A stretch of DNA of 64,000 nucleotides from Streptomyces tagetis (GTDB lineage: Bacteria; Actinomycetota; Actinomycetes; Streptomycetales; Streptomycetaceae): positions 186,001 to 250,000 of the forward strand of contig NZ_JAGPNL010000006.1 of NCBI RefSeq assembly GCF_018069565.1, in the 5' to 3' direction. The notes under the pieces were generated by a model. The model saw only the letters and a list, made by a program, of their open reading frames with translations, did not search any database and was not told the origin of the DNA. Shown in pieces: positions 51,339 to 59,230 of this stretch (its first letter is position 1; every line of letters starts with the position of its first letter). A program made the translations under genes and the position numbers.

Positions 51339-51749
51339 GGCGGCTCCCTGGGGTGTGGCTCACGGGGGTCAACGCGGGCCCGTGCCCTCGGTCACGTCCG
51401 CCCCCGCCCCGGCCGCCTCCGCCCGCGCCCTCGGCCGCCACCGGGTGGCGCCGGGTGGCGCCGGAGGGCGTGCGGTGAGCCGGGGGGCGCGCGGTGGGCC
51501 GGAGGGCGCGCGGGCTTCCGTACACCGCCCGGCGCGCTTCCGGGACGCGGGGACCATTGCGTTACGGGCGCACCCTCGTGCATGCTCCGGGGAACCCGCG
51601 ACGGACGCCGGGCGGGATCTGGCGAAGGACTGGCGAAGGAGGAGTGCCGCCGTACCCTTGGGGGTATGGGCTTGGGAAGACGATTCCCGGACACAGCTTC
51701 GCCGCACACCGTGGTCCCACCCATAAAGGACAAAAACGCCGAGACAGTC
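51339..51749. other. 411-bp gap upstream of the stress protein gene
   Basis: No gene is apparent. A GTACCCTTGGGGGTATGGGC stretch near 51652-51672 is a possible promoter or a site of an alternative in-frame ATG (51666) for the stress protein. Otherwise nothing is seen. Confidence 0.4.
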
Positions 51750-52277
51750 ATGGCCGGTCACGAATTCTTCGAACCCGCGGACCGTAAGCGGCCCGTCGCC
51801 GAACCGACGGCGGCCGAGCCCCTGGCGGCCGAAGATCCACGCCAGTTGTGCGACCCAGCCTTCAAGCACGGCGTCGTCGTCGGCTTCGACGGCTCCACCT
51901 CCAGCGAGCGCGCGCTGGCCTATGCCATCGGCATGGCCCGCCGGCTGGGGGCCGGACTGGTCATCGTGCATGTCGCCAACCGCCTGCCCACCACGGTGTG
52001 GGCGGGGTGCGAGCCCCCCGTCTTCGTCGACGTCCCCGACCACCGCACCGAGGTGCTCGGGCTGGAGCTGGCCTGCGCGGACCATCTCTCCGAGGTGCCC
52101 TGGATCCTGGTCGAGCGCGGCGGCGACATCTGCCACGAACTGGAGGAGGTCGGCCGCGAGTACGAGGCGGACGCGATCGTCGTCGGTTCCAGCCACGGCG
52201 TCGTGGGCCGCCTCTTCGGCTCCGTCGCCGGGCGCCTGGCCAAGCGCGCCCGGCGCCCCGTGGTGGTCATCCCGTAG
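51750..52277 (+). CDS. Universal stress protein (UspA family)
   Basis: The protein has 175 residues from the ATG at 51750. The Usp fold begins HGVVVGFDGSTSSERALAYAIGMARRLGAGLVIVHVANR. The nucleotide-binding motif at the end is IVVGSSHGVVGRLFGSVAGRLAKRARRPVVVIP, matching G-x2-G-x9-G-(S/T) for ATP. An N-terminal tail of about 45 residues (FFEPADRKRPVAEPTAAEP) is typical of Streptomyces homologues. A start at 51666 would add 28 residues. Confidence 0.88.
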   Translation: MAGHEFFEPADRKRPVAEPTAAEPLAAEDPRQLCDPAFKHGVVVGFDGSTSSERALAYAIGMARRLGAGLVIVHVANRLPTTVWAGCEPPVFVDVPDHRTEVLGLELACADHLSEVPWILVERGGDICHELEEVGREYEADAIVVGSSHGVVGRLFGSVAGRLAKRARRPVVVIP

Positions 52278-52296
52278 CACCGGCGGGCACGGGCGG

Positions 52297-52329
52297 GCGT
52301 CCGTACGGCGTCCGTACGGCGTCCGTACG
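52297..52329. repeat. Three perfect 11-bp tandem repeats
   Basis: GCGTCCGTACG is repeated three times without error in the 71-bp gap between the convergent stress-protein and glmS genes. The last copy extends to the 12-bp palindrome GTCCGTACGGAC. Confidence 0.9.
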
Positions 52330-52348
52330 GACCCCGGCGGCCCCGGAG

Positions 52349-54166
52349 TTACTCGACCGTCACCGACTTGGCGAGGTTGCGGGGCTTGTCGATGTCCCGG
52401 CCGAGCGCCAGCGCCGTGTGGTAGGCGAGGAGTTGCAGCGGGATGCCGAGCAGGATCGGGTCCAGCTCGTCCTCGTTCTTCGGGACCACGATGGTGTGGT
52501 CCGCCTTCTCCTGCTCCCGGTGCGCCACGGCGAGGATCGGGCCGCTGCGGGCCTTGATCTCCTCCATCGCCGCCCGGTTCTTCTCCAGCAGGTCGTCGTC
52601 GGGCACGATCGCCACCGTGGGCAGCGCCGGTTCGATCAGGGCGAGCGGGCCGTGCTTCAGCTCGGAGGCCGGGTATGCCTCGGCGTGGATGTAGGAGACC
52701 TCCTTGAGCTTCAGGGACGCCTCGCGGGCCACCGGGTACCCCCGGACGCGGCCGATGAAGAGCATCGAGCGGGCCTCGGCGCAGCGCGCGGCCAGCTTCT
52801 CGATCTCGTCCTCGCGCGCCAGGATCTCGGAGATCTGCTCCGGCAGCCGGCGCAGCCCCTCGATGATCCGGCGCCCGTCGCGCACCGACAGGTCGCGGGT
52901 GCGGCCCAGGTGCAGGGCGAGCAGCGCGAAGGCGACGGTGGTGTTGGTGAAGCACTTGGTGGAGACGACGCACACCTCGGGGCCGGCGTGCACGTACATG
53001 CCGCCGTCGGCCTCCCGGGCGATGGCCGAGCCGACCACGTTGACGATGCCGAGCACCCGGGCGCCCTTGCGCTTCAGCTCCTGCACCGCGGCGAGCACGT
53101 CGTAGGTCTCCCCGGACTGGGAGACGGCGACGTACAGCGTGTCGGGGTCGACCACCGGGTTGCGGTAGCGGAACTCCGAGGCGGGCTCGGCGTCCGCGGG
53201 GATGCGGGCCAGCTCCTCGATCATCTGGGCGCCGATCATCCCGGCGTGGTACGAGGTGCCGCAGCCGAGGATCTTCACCCGGCGCACCGCGCGCGCCTCC
53301 CGGGCGCCCAGGTTGAGGCCGCCGAGGTGCACGGTGGAGAAGCGGTCGTCGATCCGGCCGCGCAGCACCCGGTCCACGGCCTCCGCCTGCTCGTGGATCT
53401 CCTTGTGCATGTAGGTGTCGTGGCCGCCCATGTCGTACGAGGCCGCCTCCCACTCCACGGTGGTCGGCTCGGCGGTCGTACGGGTGCCCTCGGTGGTGTA
53501 CGTACGGAAGTCGTCGGCCTTGAGGGTGGCCATCTCGCCGTCGCCGAGGGTGACTATCTGCCGGGTGTGGGTGACCAGCGCGGCGATGTCCGAGGCGACG
53601 AACATCTCCTTCTCGCCGATGCCGAGGACGACCGGCGAGCCGTTGCGGGCGACGACGATGCGCTCGGGGAAGTCGGCGTGCATGACGGCGATGCCGTAGG
53701 TGCCCTCGATGAGCCGGAGCGTGTCGCGGACCTTGTCCTCCAGCCGCGTCGCCTCGGAGCGCGCGATGAGGTGGACGAGGACCTCGGTGTCGGTCTCGGA
53801 GAGGAACTCGACGCCGTCCGCCTCCAGCTTGCGGCGCAGGTCGGCGGCGTTGTCGATGATGCCGTTGTGGACGACGGCGACCTTCTCGTCGGCCGACAGG
53901 TGCGGGTGGGCGTTGACGTCGGAGGGGGCGCCGTGGGTGGCCCAGCGGGTGTGGGCGATGCCGGTGGTGCCCTTGAAACGGGCGGGGACCTTGGCCTCCA
54001 GGTCCCGGACCCGGCCCTTGGCCTTGACCGTCTTCAGCCCCGCCGTCTTCGGCGAGGTGACGACGATGCCCGCCGAGTCGTAGCCGCGGTACTCCAGCCG
54101 CTGCAGGCCCTCCAGCAGCAGCGGGGCCACGTCACGCTTGCCGATGTATCCGACGATTCCACACAT
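52349..54166 (-). CDS. glmS: Glutamine-fructose-6-phosphate aminotransferase (isomerising)
   Basis: The protein has 605 residues. N-terminal class-II glutamine amidotransferase with Cys2 nucleophile (MCGIVGYIG...RLEYRGYDSAG) and HTRWATHG. Two SIS isomerase domains follow (ILGCGTSYHAG, VAVSQSGETYD; MLFIGRVRGYPVAREASLKLKE), ending in the conserved KSVTVE. It makes glucosamine-6-phosphate, the first step to UDP-GlcNAc for peptidoglycan and other amino sugars, and the product is also a DasR effector. No glmS ribozyme is expected in this group and none is seen. A 107-aa gene is 14 bp upstream. Confidence 0.97.
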   Translation of the reverse strand: MCGIVGYIGKRDVAPLLLEGLQRLEYRGYDSAGIVVTSPKTAGLKTVKAKGRVRDLEAKVPARFKGTTGIAHTRWATHGAPSDVNAHPHLSADEKVAVVHNGIIDNAADLRRKLEADGVEFLSETDTEVLVHLIARSEATRLEDKVRDTLRLIEGTYGIAVMHADFPERIVVARNGSPVVLGIGEKEMFVASDIAALVTHTRQIVTLGDGEMATLKADDFRTYTTEGTRTTAEPTTVEWEAASYDMGGHDTYMHKEIHEQAEAVDRVLRGRIDDRFSTVHLGGLNLGAREARAVRRVKILGCGTSYHAGMIGAQMIEELARIPADAEPASEFRYRNPVVDPDTLYVAVSQSGETYDVLAAVQELKRKGARVLGIVNVVGSAIAREADGGMYVHAGPEVCVVSTKCFTNTTVAFALLALHLGRTRDLSVRDGRRIIEGLRRLPEQISEILAREDEIEKLAARCAEARSMLFIGRVRGYPVAREASLKLKEVSYIHAEAYPASELKHGPLALIEPALPTVAIVPDDDLLEKNRAAMEEIKARSGPILAVAHREQEKADHTIVVPKNEDELDPILLGIPLQLLAYHTALALGRDIDKPRNLAKSVTVE

Positions 54167-54180
54167 GTACCGGTTCTTCC

Positions 54181-54504
54181 TCAGCCGTAGACGATGCGGC
54201 GCAACTGGCGGAGCGTCAGCTCCGGTGGTGCCACCGCGCGGTACTTCAGATCCGCCGCGATCCGCTCGAAGATCGTCGCGTTCACCAGGCCCTGGGCCTG
54301 GAGTTCGCGGTGGCGGCGACGGACGTACTCCTCGGTCGTCTCGTCGAAGTAGGCGAGCACGTCCTGGACCACGCGCAGCGCCTCGCCCCGGCTCAGGGGG
54401 GTGGACCGCGTCAGATGGTCAACGAGTTCGTCGTGCACCCGGTAGATCCTGAAGGTAAGGAGGGGGGCTTCGCAAGAAACCTGCCCGATATCGGGCAGGA
54501 ACAT
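54181..54504 (-). CDS. Conserved hypothetical protein upstream of glmS, 107 aa
   Basis: The ATG at 54504 has GGAG at 8 bases. It is a soluble, mostly helical protein (VHDELVDHLTRSTPLSRGEALRVVQDVLAYFDETTEEYVRRRHRELQAQG), ending TLRQLRRIVYG. It stands 14 bp before glmS on the same strand and is probably co-transcribed. No family is recognised. A perfect 20-bp palindrome covers codons 2-8. Confidence 0.7.
   Translation of the reverse strand: MFLPDIGQVSCEAPLLTFRIYRVHDELVDHLTRSTPLSRGEALRVVQDVLAYFDETTEEYVRRRHRELQAQGLVNATIFERIAADLKYRAVAPPELTLRQLRRIVYG
54480..54499. other. Perfect 20-bp palindrome at the 5' end of the glmS-upstream gene
   Basis: CCTGCCCGATATCGGGCAGG reads the same on both strands. 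It begins 5 bp after the start codon of the 107-aa gene, so in mRNA it would form a hairpin near the ribosome site; in DNA it could bind a dimeric protein. Confidence 0.9.
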
Positions 54505-54538
54505 AGTCAAGACTCCGCCCAATGCCACGTGACCGCGC

Positions 54539-55528
54539 TCACATGCGCCGCAGGACCGCCTGCTTGGCCTGGGTGAACTCCTCGTCGGTCAGCACCCCCG
54601 AGCGGTGCAGCTCGCCCAGTTCCCGCAGCCGCCGCAGCAGCGCGTCGTGGTCGTCCCCGGAGCCCGACGCGGAGCCCGGCCCCGACCCGGCCCCGGAGTC
54701 CGGCGCCCCGGTGCCGGACGCGGTGCCCGGACCGCCCCCGGCGCCCGGACCGGACCCGGTGCCGGCGGACGGTGCCGGCGGCTTCGCCGTCGTGATCCCC
54801 CGCGGCCGGGACTCCCCGGCGGGCGCCGCCGACGGGTGCGGCAGCCGGGCCTGCACCGCCGCGGCCACCAGCACCATCAGCGGGTCCTTCCTGAACCCCC
54901 ACAGCTCCACCGCGTTGGGGTCGTACTTCGGCGGCATCCTGCTCGGCGCGGCCCGTACGGCGAAACGCAGGTAGCCGTTCTCCAGCCCCGCCGTCGGCTG
55001 CCACTCCACGCCGACGATGTCCTCCAGGGGCAGGGTGCGCGGCCCGGTGGCCGACTTGGCGCTCTCCGCCTGCCACCGCCACTCCAGCCGCACCCGCTCC
55101 CCGTCGAAACTGGCCGTGCCGTCCCCGGCCGACACCGACAGCGGCACCGCCGGGCCCGCCAGCAGGAAGGTGTCCACCGGCCCGGACGGCACCTCCTCCA
55201 GCAGCAGCGCGTTGCGCACCTCCGCCACGACGTACTCGGCGACGCCGTACCGGTCGGAGTCCACCGTGAGCTGGTACGGGTCGTGCGGCTCGGCCAGCCG
55301 GCCGCCCGCCGCGTGCAGCAGCGGGTCCGCGCCGTCGCGCAGCCGCAGCCGCAACCGCCCCGAACGCCTGCCCTGTTCGAACGAGATGCCCGCCAACGCC
55401 CGCAGCGGGACCAGCACTTCACCCAGCTCCCGGCGGAGCAGCCCGACGGACTTGTCCCGTCCGGGCGTCAGCCGCAGGGCGTCGCCGTCGAAGACCCAGG
55501 TGCCGTCGCGCTGGATGATTTCCGTCAT
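54539..55528 (-). CDS. DUF4429 protein with C-terminal SHOCT domain
   Basis: The protein has 329 residues. Two DUF4429 units (GTWVFDGDALRLTPGRDKSVGLLRRELGEV..., then ASFDGERVRLEWRWQ...LPLEDIVGVEWQP) are followed by a Gly/Ser/Pro linker of about 55 residues and a short SHOCT helix pair (LLRRLRELGELHRSGVLTDEEFTQAKQAVLRRM). SHOCT segments are oligomerisation or tethering modules. The role of the family is unknown. Confidence 0.9.
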   Translation of the reverse strand: MTEIIQRDGTWVFDGDALRLTPGRDKSVGLLRRELGEVLVPLRALAGISFEQGRRSGRLRLRLRDGADPLLHAAGGRLAEPHDPYQLTVDSDRYGVAEYVVAEVRNALLLEEVPSGPVDTFLLAGPAVPLSVSAGDGTASFDGERVRLEWRWQAESAKSATGPRTLPLEDIVGVEWQPTAGLENGYLRFAVRAAPSRMPPKYDPNAVELWGFRKDPLMVLVAAAVQARLPHPSAAPAGESRPRGITTAKPPAPSAGTGSGPGAGGGPGTASGTGAPDSGAGSGPGSASGSGDDHDALLRRLRELGELHRSGVLTDEEFTQAKQAVLRRM

Positions 55529-55552
55529 GCGGGCATTGTTTCACCGCCGCCG

Positions 55553-55586
55553 GGGGAGGGAGCGGGTGCGCGAACCCGCCCTCCCC
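55553..55586. other. Stem-loop before the hexosaminidase gene
   Basis: GGGGAGG-GA-GCGGGT pairs with ACCCGC-CCTCCCC (two-base bulge) around GCGCGA. It lies in the 114-bp divergent gap and may be a leader hairpin or attenuator. No dre core is visible in this gap. Confidence 0.45.
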
Positions 55587-55642
55587 GCAACCCCGTTGAA
55601 GGGCGACGGCCGCGCGTTCGTCCACCCGTGAAGGGAGCGCAC

Positions 55643-57277
55643 GTGACACGGCACCACCGGCCCACAACGACCTCCCGCGTGACCCGCCTGCTCGGTTCCC
55701 TGCTGCTCGTGGCGACGGCCGGCGCCGTCACCACCGGCGCCGCACCGGGCCCCGCCCCGGCCACCGTCCCGCTGGACCGGGTGATCCCCGCCCCCGCCTC
55801 GGTCCGGCCGGGCGGGGACCCGTACCGCATCACCTCCGGCACCCGCGTCCACGTCGACGACGCGCCCGGGGTCCGCCCCGTCGGCGACTACCTCGCCGCC
55901 GTGCTGCGCCCCGCCACCGGCTACCGGCTCCTCGTCACCTCCGGCGGCTCCCGGGGCTCCGGGGACGCCCGGGAGGACGGCGGCATCCGGCTCCGCCTCG
56001 CCCCGGGCCCGTACGGGGAGGAGGGGTACAGGCTGCACAGCGCCCGCGACGGCGTCACCCTCACCGCCGCGCACCCGGCCGGCCTCTTCCACGGCGTCCA
56101 GACCCTGCGCCAACTGCTCCCGCCCGCCGTGGAGAAGGGCACCCGGCAGCCCGGCCCCTGGGTGGTGGCGGGCGGCACCATCGAGGACACCCCGCGCTAC
56201 GGCTGGCGCGGCGCCATGCTCGACGTCTCCCGGCACTTCTTCACCGTCGACGAGGTCAAGCGCCACATCGACCGGCTCGCCCTCTACAAGTTCAACCGGC
56301 TGCACCTGCACCTCAGCGACGACCAGGGCTGGCGCATCGCCGTCGACTCCTGGCCCCGGCTCACCGCCCACGGCGGCTCCACCGAGGTCGGCGGCGGCCC
56401 CGGCGGCCACTACACCAAGGCGCAGTACCGCGAGATCGTGCGCTACGCGGCCTCGCGCCACCTGGAGGTGGTCCCCGAGATCGACATGCCCGGCCACACC
56501 AACGCGGCCCTCTCCTCCTACGCCGAGCTGAACTGCGACGGCCAGGCGCCCCCGCTCTACACCGGCACCGAGGTCGGCTTCAGTTCCCTGTGCGTGGGCA
56601 AGGAGATCACCTACGACTTCGTCGACGACGTGGTGCGCGAACTGGCCGCGCTCACCCCCGGCCCCTACCTCCACATCGGCGGCGACGAGGCGCACTCCAC
56701 CAGCCACGGGGAGTACGTCCGCTTCATGGAGCGCGTGCAGCCCGTCGTCGCGGCGTACGGCAAGACGGTCGTCGGCTGGCACCAGCTCACCGGCGCCGAA
56801 CCGGCCGAGGGGGCGCTCGCCCAGTACTGGGGTCTGGACGGCACCCCGGCCGCGGAGAAGGCCCGCGTCGCCGAGGCCGCGCGCAACGGCACCGGGCTGA
56901 TCCTCTCCCCGGCCGACCGGGTCTACCTGGACATGAAGTACACCGCCGACACCCCGCTCGGCCTCGCCTGGGCCGGATACGTGGAGGTGCGGCGCTCCTA
57001 CGACTGGGACCCGGGCGCCTACCTGCCGGGCGTCCCGGCGTCGGCCGTCCGGGGCGTGGAGGCGCCGCTGTGGACGGAGACCCTGGACAGCTCCGAGGAA
57101 CTGGAGTTCATGAGCTTCCCCCGGCTGCCCGGCGTCGCCGAGCTGGGCTGGTCGCCCGCGGCCACGCACGACTGGGAGGACTACCGGCTGCGGCTCGCGG
57201 CCCAGGCGCCGAGGTGGGAGGCGCTGGGCATCGCCTACCACCGCTCGCCGCAGGTGCCCTGGCCGGACCGGGGCTGA
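55643..57277 (+). CDS. Secreted GH20 beta-N-acetylhexosaminidase
   Basis: The protein has 544 residues from the GTG at 55643 (AAGGGAG upstream). Signal peptide about 1-33, an N-terminal GH20b domain (about 45-165), then the GH20 barrel from YGWRGAMLDVSRHFFTVDEVKRHIDRLALYKFNRLHLHLSDDQGWR (described in parts). Catalytic Asp-Glu is HIGGDEAHS. Further motifs are VVPEIDMPGHTNAAL and VGWHQLTGAEP. It releases GlcNAc from chitobiose and related chains outside the cell, completing the chitin route begun by the LPMO and GH18 enzymes. Confidence 0.95.
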   Translation: MTRHHRPTTTSRVTRLLGSLLLVATAGAVTTGAAPGPAPATVPLDRVIPAPASVRPGGDPYRITSGTRVHVDDAPGVRPVGDYLAAVLRPATGYRLLVTSGGSRGSGDAREDGGIRLRLAPGPYGEEGYRLHSARDGVTLTAAHPAGLFHGVQTLRQLLPPAVEKGTRQPGPWVVAGGTIEDTPRYGWRGAMLDVSRHFFTVDEVKRHIDRLALYKFNRLHLHLSDDQGWRIAVDSWPRLTAHGGSTEVGGGPGGHYTKAQYREIVRYAASRHLEVVPEIDMPGHTNAALSSYAELNCDGQAPPLYTGTEVGFSSLCVGKEITYDFVDDVVRELAALTPGPYLHIGGDEAHSTSHGEYVRFMERVQPVVAAYGKTVVGWHQLTGAEPAEGALAQYWGLDGTPAAEKARVAEAARNGTGLILSPADRVYLDMKYTADTPLGLAWAGYVEVRRSYDWDPGAYLPGVPASAVRGVEAPLWTETLDSSEELEFMSFPRLPGVAELGWSPAATHDWEDYRLRLAAQAPRWEALGIAYHRSPQVPWPDRG

Positions 57278-57286
57278 CGCGCTGAC

Positions 57287-57318
57287 GGGCACCCCGGAGG
57301 ACCGTCTCCGGGGTGCCC
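57287..57318. terminator. Terminator after hexosaminidase
   Basis: A perfect 13-bp stem GGGCACCCCGGAG/CTCCGGGGTGCCC with a 6-base loop lies 9 bp after the stop, between convergent genes. Confidence 0.88.
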
Positions 57319-57395
57319 GCCGGTCTGGGGCCGCCCCGCGCCCGAGGGCGCCGGGGCGGGGCCGGGCTCGGAAGGGCCTCGGGGGCCCGCCCGGC

Positions 57396-57935
57396 CTAGG
57401 CGAACACCGCCTCCTCGAACCGCTCCCGGGTGCACAGGCGCGGCGGCGCCCCCTCTCCCGCCCTCCCGCTCGCGGGCACGAAGCCGAGGGCGGCGTGGAG
57501 CGCGGGCCCGGCGGGGTCGCCGGGGCGGGGCGCGGCGACGATCCGGCGTACCGCCGGGTCCGCGAAGAGGTGGGCCAGGGTGGCGGTGAGGGCGGCGCCG
57601 GCGAAACCGCGCCCGGCCGGCGCGTCCGGCGCGAGGGTGAAGCGCAGGCCGAGGTCGCCCGGCTCGGCCGGGTGCCCGCCGGGCGCCTCGCGGTGGGCGG
57701 TGACACTGGTCTCCACCAGGAAGGCGGGGACCCCGTCGTGCAGGCCGAGGAAGGCCGCGCGGTGCGGGTCGGCCGCGGTCCGCATGCAGGCCCGCTCCAC
57801 GTCCACCAGCCGCAGGGCGCGTTCCGGGCCGGTGGCCCGGGGGTGGGTGAGCCAGCCGTGCACCAGTTCGGCGTCGGTCAGGGGGTCGAGGGGTCGGAGG
57901 GTGAGGGCTCCGATGCCCGCGGTCATGGTCCTCAT
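57396..57935 (-). CDS. DesC-like GNAT acyltransferase (siderophore type), solitary
   Basis: The protein has 179 residues from the ATG at 57935 (GGGAG upstream). It resembles the desferrioxamine acyltransferase DesC and the aerobactin/alcaligin N-acyltransferase group: LRPLDPLTDAELVHGWLTHPRA, ADPHRAAFLGLHDGVPAFLVE, GDLGLRFTLAP, LTATLAHLFADPAVRRIVAAP, ALHAALGFVPA and LCTRERFEEA. The usual aromatic pair after the 'THP' motif is missing, so it is diverged. An iron box lies 25 bp upstream. No desA, desB or desD gene is present beside it. Confidence 0.75.
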   Translation of the reverse strand: MRTMTAGIGALTLRPLDPLTDAELVHGWLTHPRATGPERALRLVDVERACMRTAADPHRAAFLGLHDGVPAFLVETSVTAHREAPGGHPAEPGDLGLRFTLAPDAPAGRGFAGAALTATLAHLFADPAVRRIVAAPRPGDPAGPALHAALGFVPASGRAGEGAPPRLCTRERFEEAVFA

Positions 57936-57959
57936 CGGCTGAACTCCCGGAAGCTCGAC

Positions 57960-57978
57960 TAAGGCAAGCCTAACCTAA
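57960..57978 (-). promoter_or_regulatory. DmdR/IdeR-type iron box
   Basis: Read on the minus strand, TTAGGTTAGGCTTGCCTTA matches the 19-bp actinobacterial iron box TTAGGTTAGGCTCACCTAA at 16 positions. It is placed just before the desC-like gene and predicts repression by iron-loaded DmdR1. Confidence 0.9.
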
Positions 57979-58066
57979 GTCGGCCCGAGGTGCACTCCGG
58001 GTCACCGGCCCACCGGATCACCACCGCCCCGCCGGGGCACCAGGGCCCGCCCGGGTCCTCCGGGCC

Positions 58067-59227
58067 TTAGCCCGTCAGCCCCAACTCCCGGGCGATCAGC
58101 ATCCGCTGGACCTCGCTGGTGCCCTCGCCGATCTCCAGGATCTTCGAGTCCCGCCACATCCGGGCCACCGGGTACTCGTTCATGAAGCCGTAGCCGCCGT
58201 GGACCTGGGTGGCGTCCCGGGCGTTGTCCACCGCCACCGTGGACGAGTACAGCTTGGCGAGGGCCGCCTCCTTCTTGAACGGTTCGCCCGCCACCAGCCG
58301 CGAGGCCGCGTCACGCCAGGCCAGTCGCGCCGTGTGGGCCTTCATCTCCATGTCGGCGATCTTGAACTGGATCGCCTGGTTGGCGCCGATCGGCCGGCCG
58401 AAGGCGTGCCGCTCCCTGGCGTACTTCACCGACTCGTCCACGCAGCCCTGCGCCAGACCGGTGCCGAGCGCCGCGATGGCGATCCGGCCCTCGTCCAGGA
58501 TGCGCAGGAACTGGGCGTAGCCGCGGCCCTCCTCGCCCAGCAGGTTGGCGGCCGGGACCCGCACGTCGGAGAAGGACAGCTCACGGGTGTCCGAGGCGTT
58601 CCAGCCGACCTTGGAGTACGGGGCGGCCACCGTGAAGCCGGGCGTCCCCGACGGGACGATGATCGCCGAGATCAGCGGGCGGCCGTCGGGCTTGCGGCCG
58701 GTGACCGCGGTGACCGTGACCAGGCCGGTGATGTCGGTACCGGAGTTGGTGATGAAGCACTTGGTGCCGTTGATCACCCACTCGCCGGTCGACTCGTCCA
58801 GCCTGGCCGTGGTCCGGGTCGCGCCCGCGTCCGAGCCGCCGTCCGGCTCGGTCAGCCCGAAGGCGCCCAGGATCTCGCCGGAGCAGAGCCGCGGCAGCCA
58901 GGTCCGCTTCTGCTCCTCGGTGCCGAAGAGGTGGACCGGCATCGCGCCGAGCGAGACACCGGCCTCCAGCGTGATCGCCACCGACGAGTCGACCCGGGCC
59001 AGCTCCTCCAGGACGAGGCCGAGGGCGAGGTAGTCGCCGCCCATCCCGCCGTACTCCTCGGGGAAGGGCAGGCCGAACAGCCCCATGCGGCCCATCTCCC
59101 GCACGATCTCGTACGGGAACTCGTGCCGCTCGTAGAAGTCGCCGATCTTGGGCGCCACGACGTCGTGGGCGAACTCCTCCACGGTGCGGCGGAGTTCCTC
59201 CAGTTCGGGGGAGAGCTTGTGGTCCAT
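58067..59227 (-). CDS. acdH: Branched-chain acyl-CoA dehydrogenase
   Basis: The protein has 386 residues: complete acyl-CoA dehydrogenase with FAD/substrate motifs GAFGLTEPDGGSDAGATRTTA and KCFITNSGTDI, and the C-terminal QVHGGYGFMNEYPVARMWRDSKILEIGEGTSEVQRMLIARELG, where the Glu of the EGTSE segment region is the expected base. It is last in the operon carboxylase beta - carboxylase alpha - HMG-CoA lyase - dehydrogenase, with 3 bp from the lyase stop. The context fits isovaleryl-CoA oxidation in leucine breakdown; from memory S. coelicolor AcdH occupies this place. Confidence 0.9.
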   Translation of the reverse strand: MDHKLSPELEELRRTVEEFAHDVVAPKIGDFYERHEFPYEIVREMGRMGLFGLPFPEEYGGMGGDYLALGLVLEELARVDSSVAITLEAGVSLGAMPVHLFGTEEQKRTWLPRLCSGEILGAFGLTEPDGGSDAGATRTTARLDESTGEWVINGTKCFITNSGTDITGLVTVTAVTGRKPDGRPLISAIIVPSGTPGFTVAAPYSKVGWNASDTRELSFSDVRVPAANLLGEEGRGYAQFLRILDEGRIAIAALGTGLAQGCVDESVKYARERHAFGRPIGANQAIQFKIADMEMKAHTARLAWRDAASRLVAGEPFKKEAALAKLYSSTVAVDNARDATQVHGGYGFMNEYPVARMWRDSKILEIGEGTSEVQRMLIARELGLTG

Positions 59228-59230
59228 CGG

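Noticed and set aside
53800-54166. glmS ribozyme upstream of glmS
   Set aside because: No conserved ribozyme core is visible, the gap before glmS is only 14 bp, and the element is typical of Firmicutes, not actinomycetes.
54605-55642. Long in-frame extension of the GH20 gene upstream
   Set aside because: It runs antisense to the DUF4429-SHOCT gene; the signal peptide and GGGAG site place the GH20 start at 55643.
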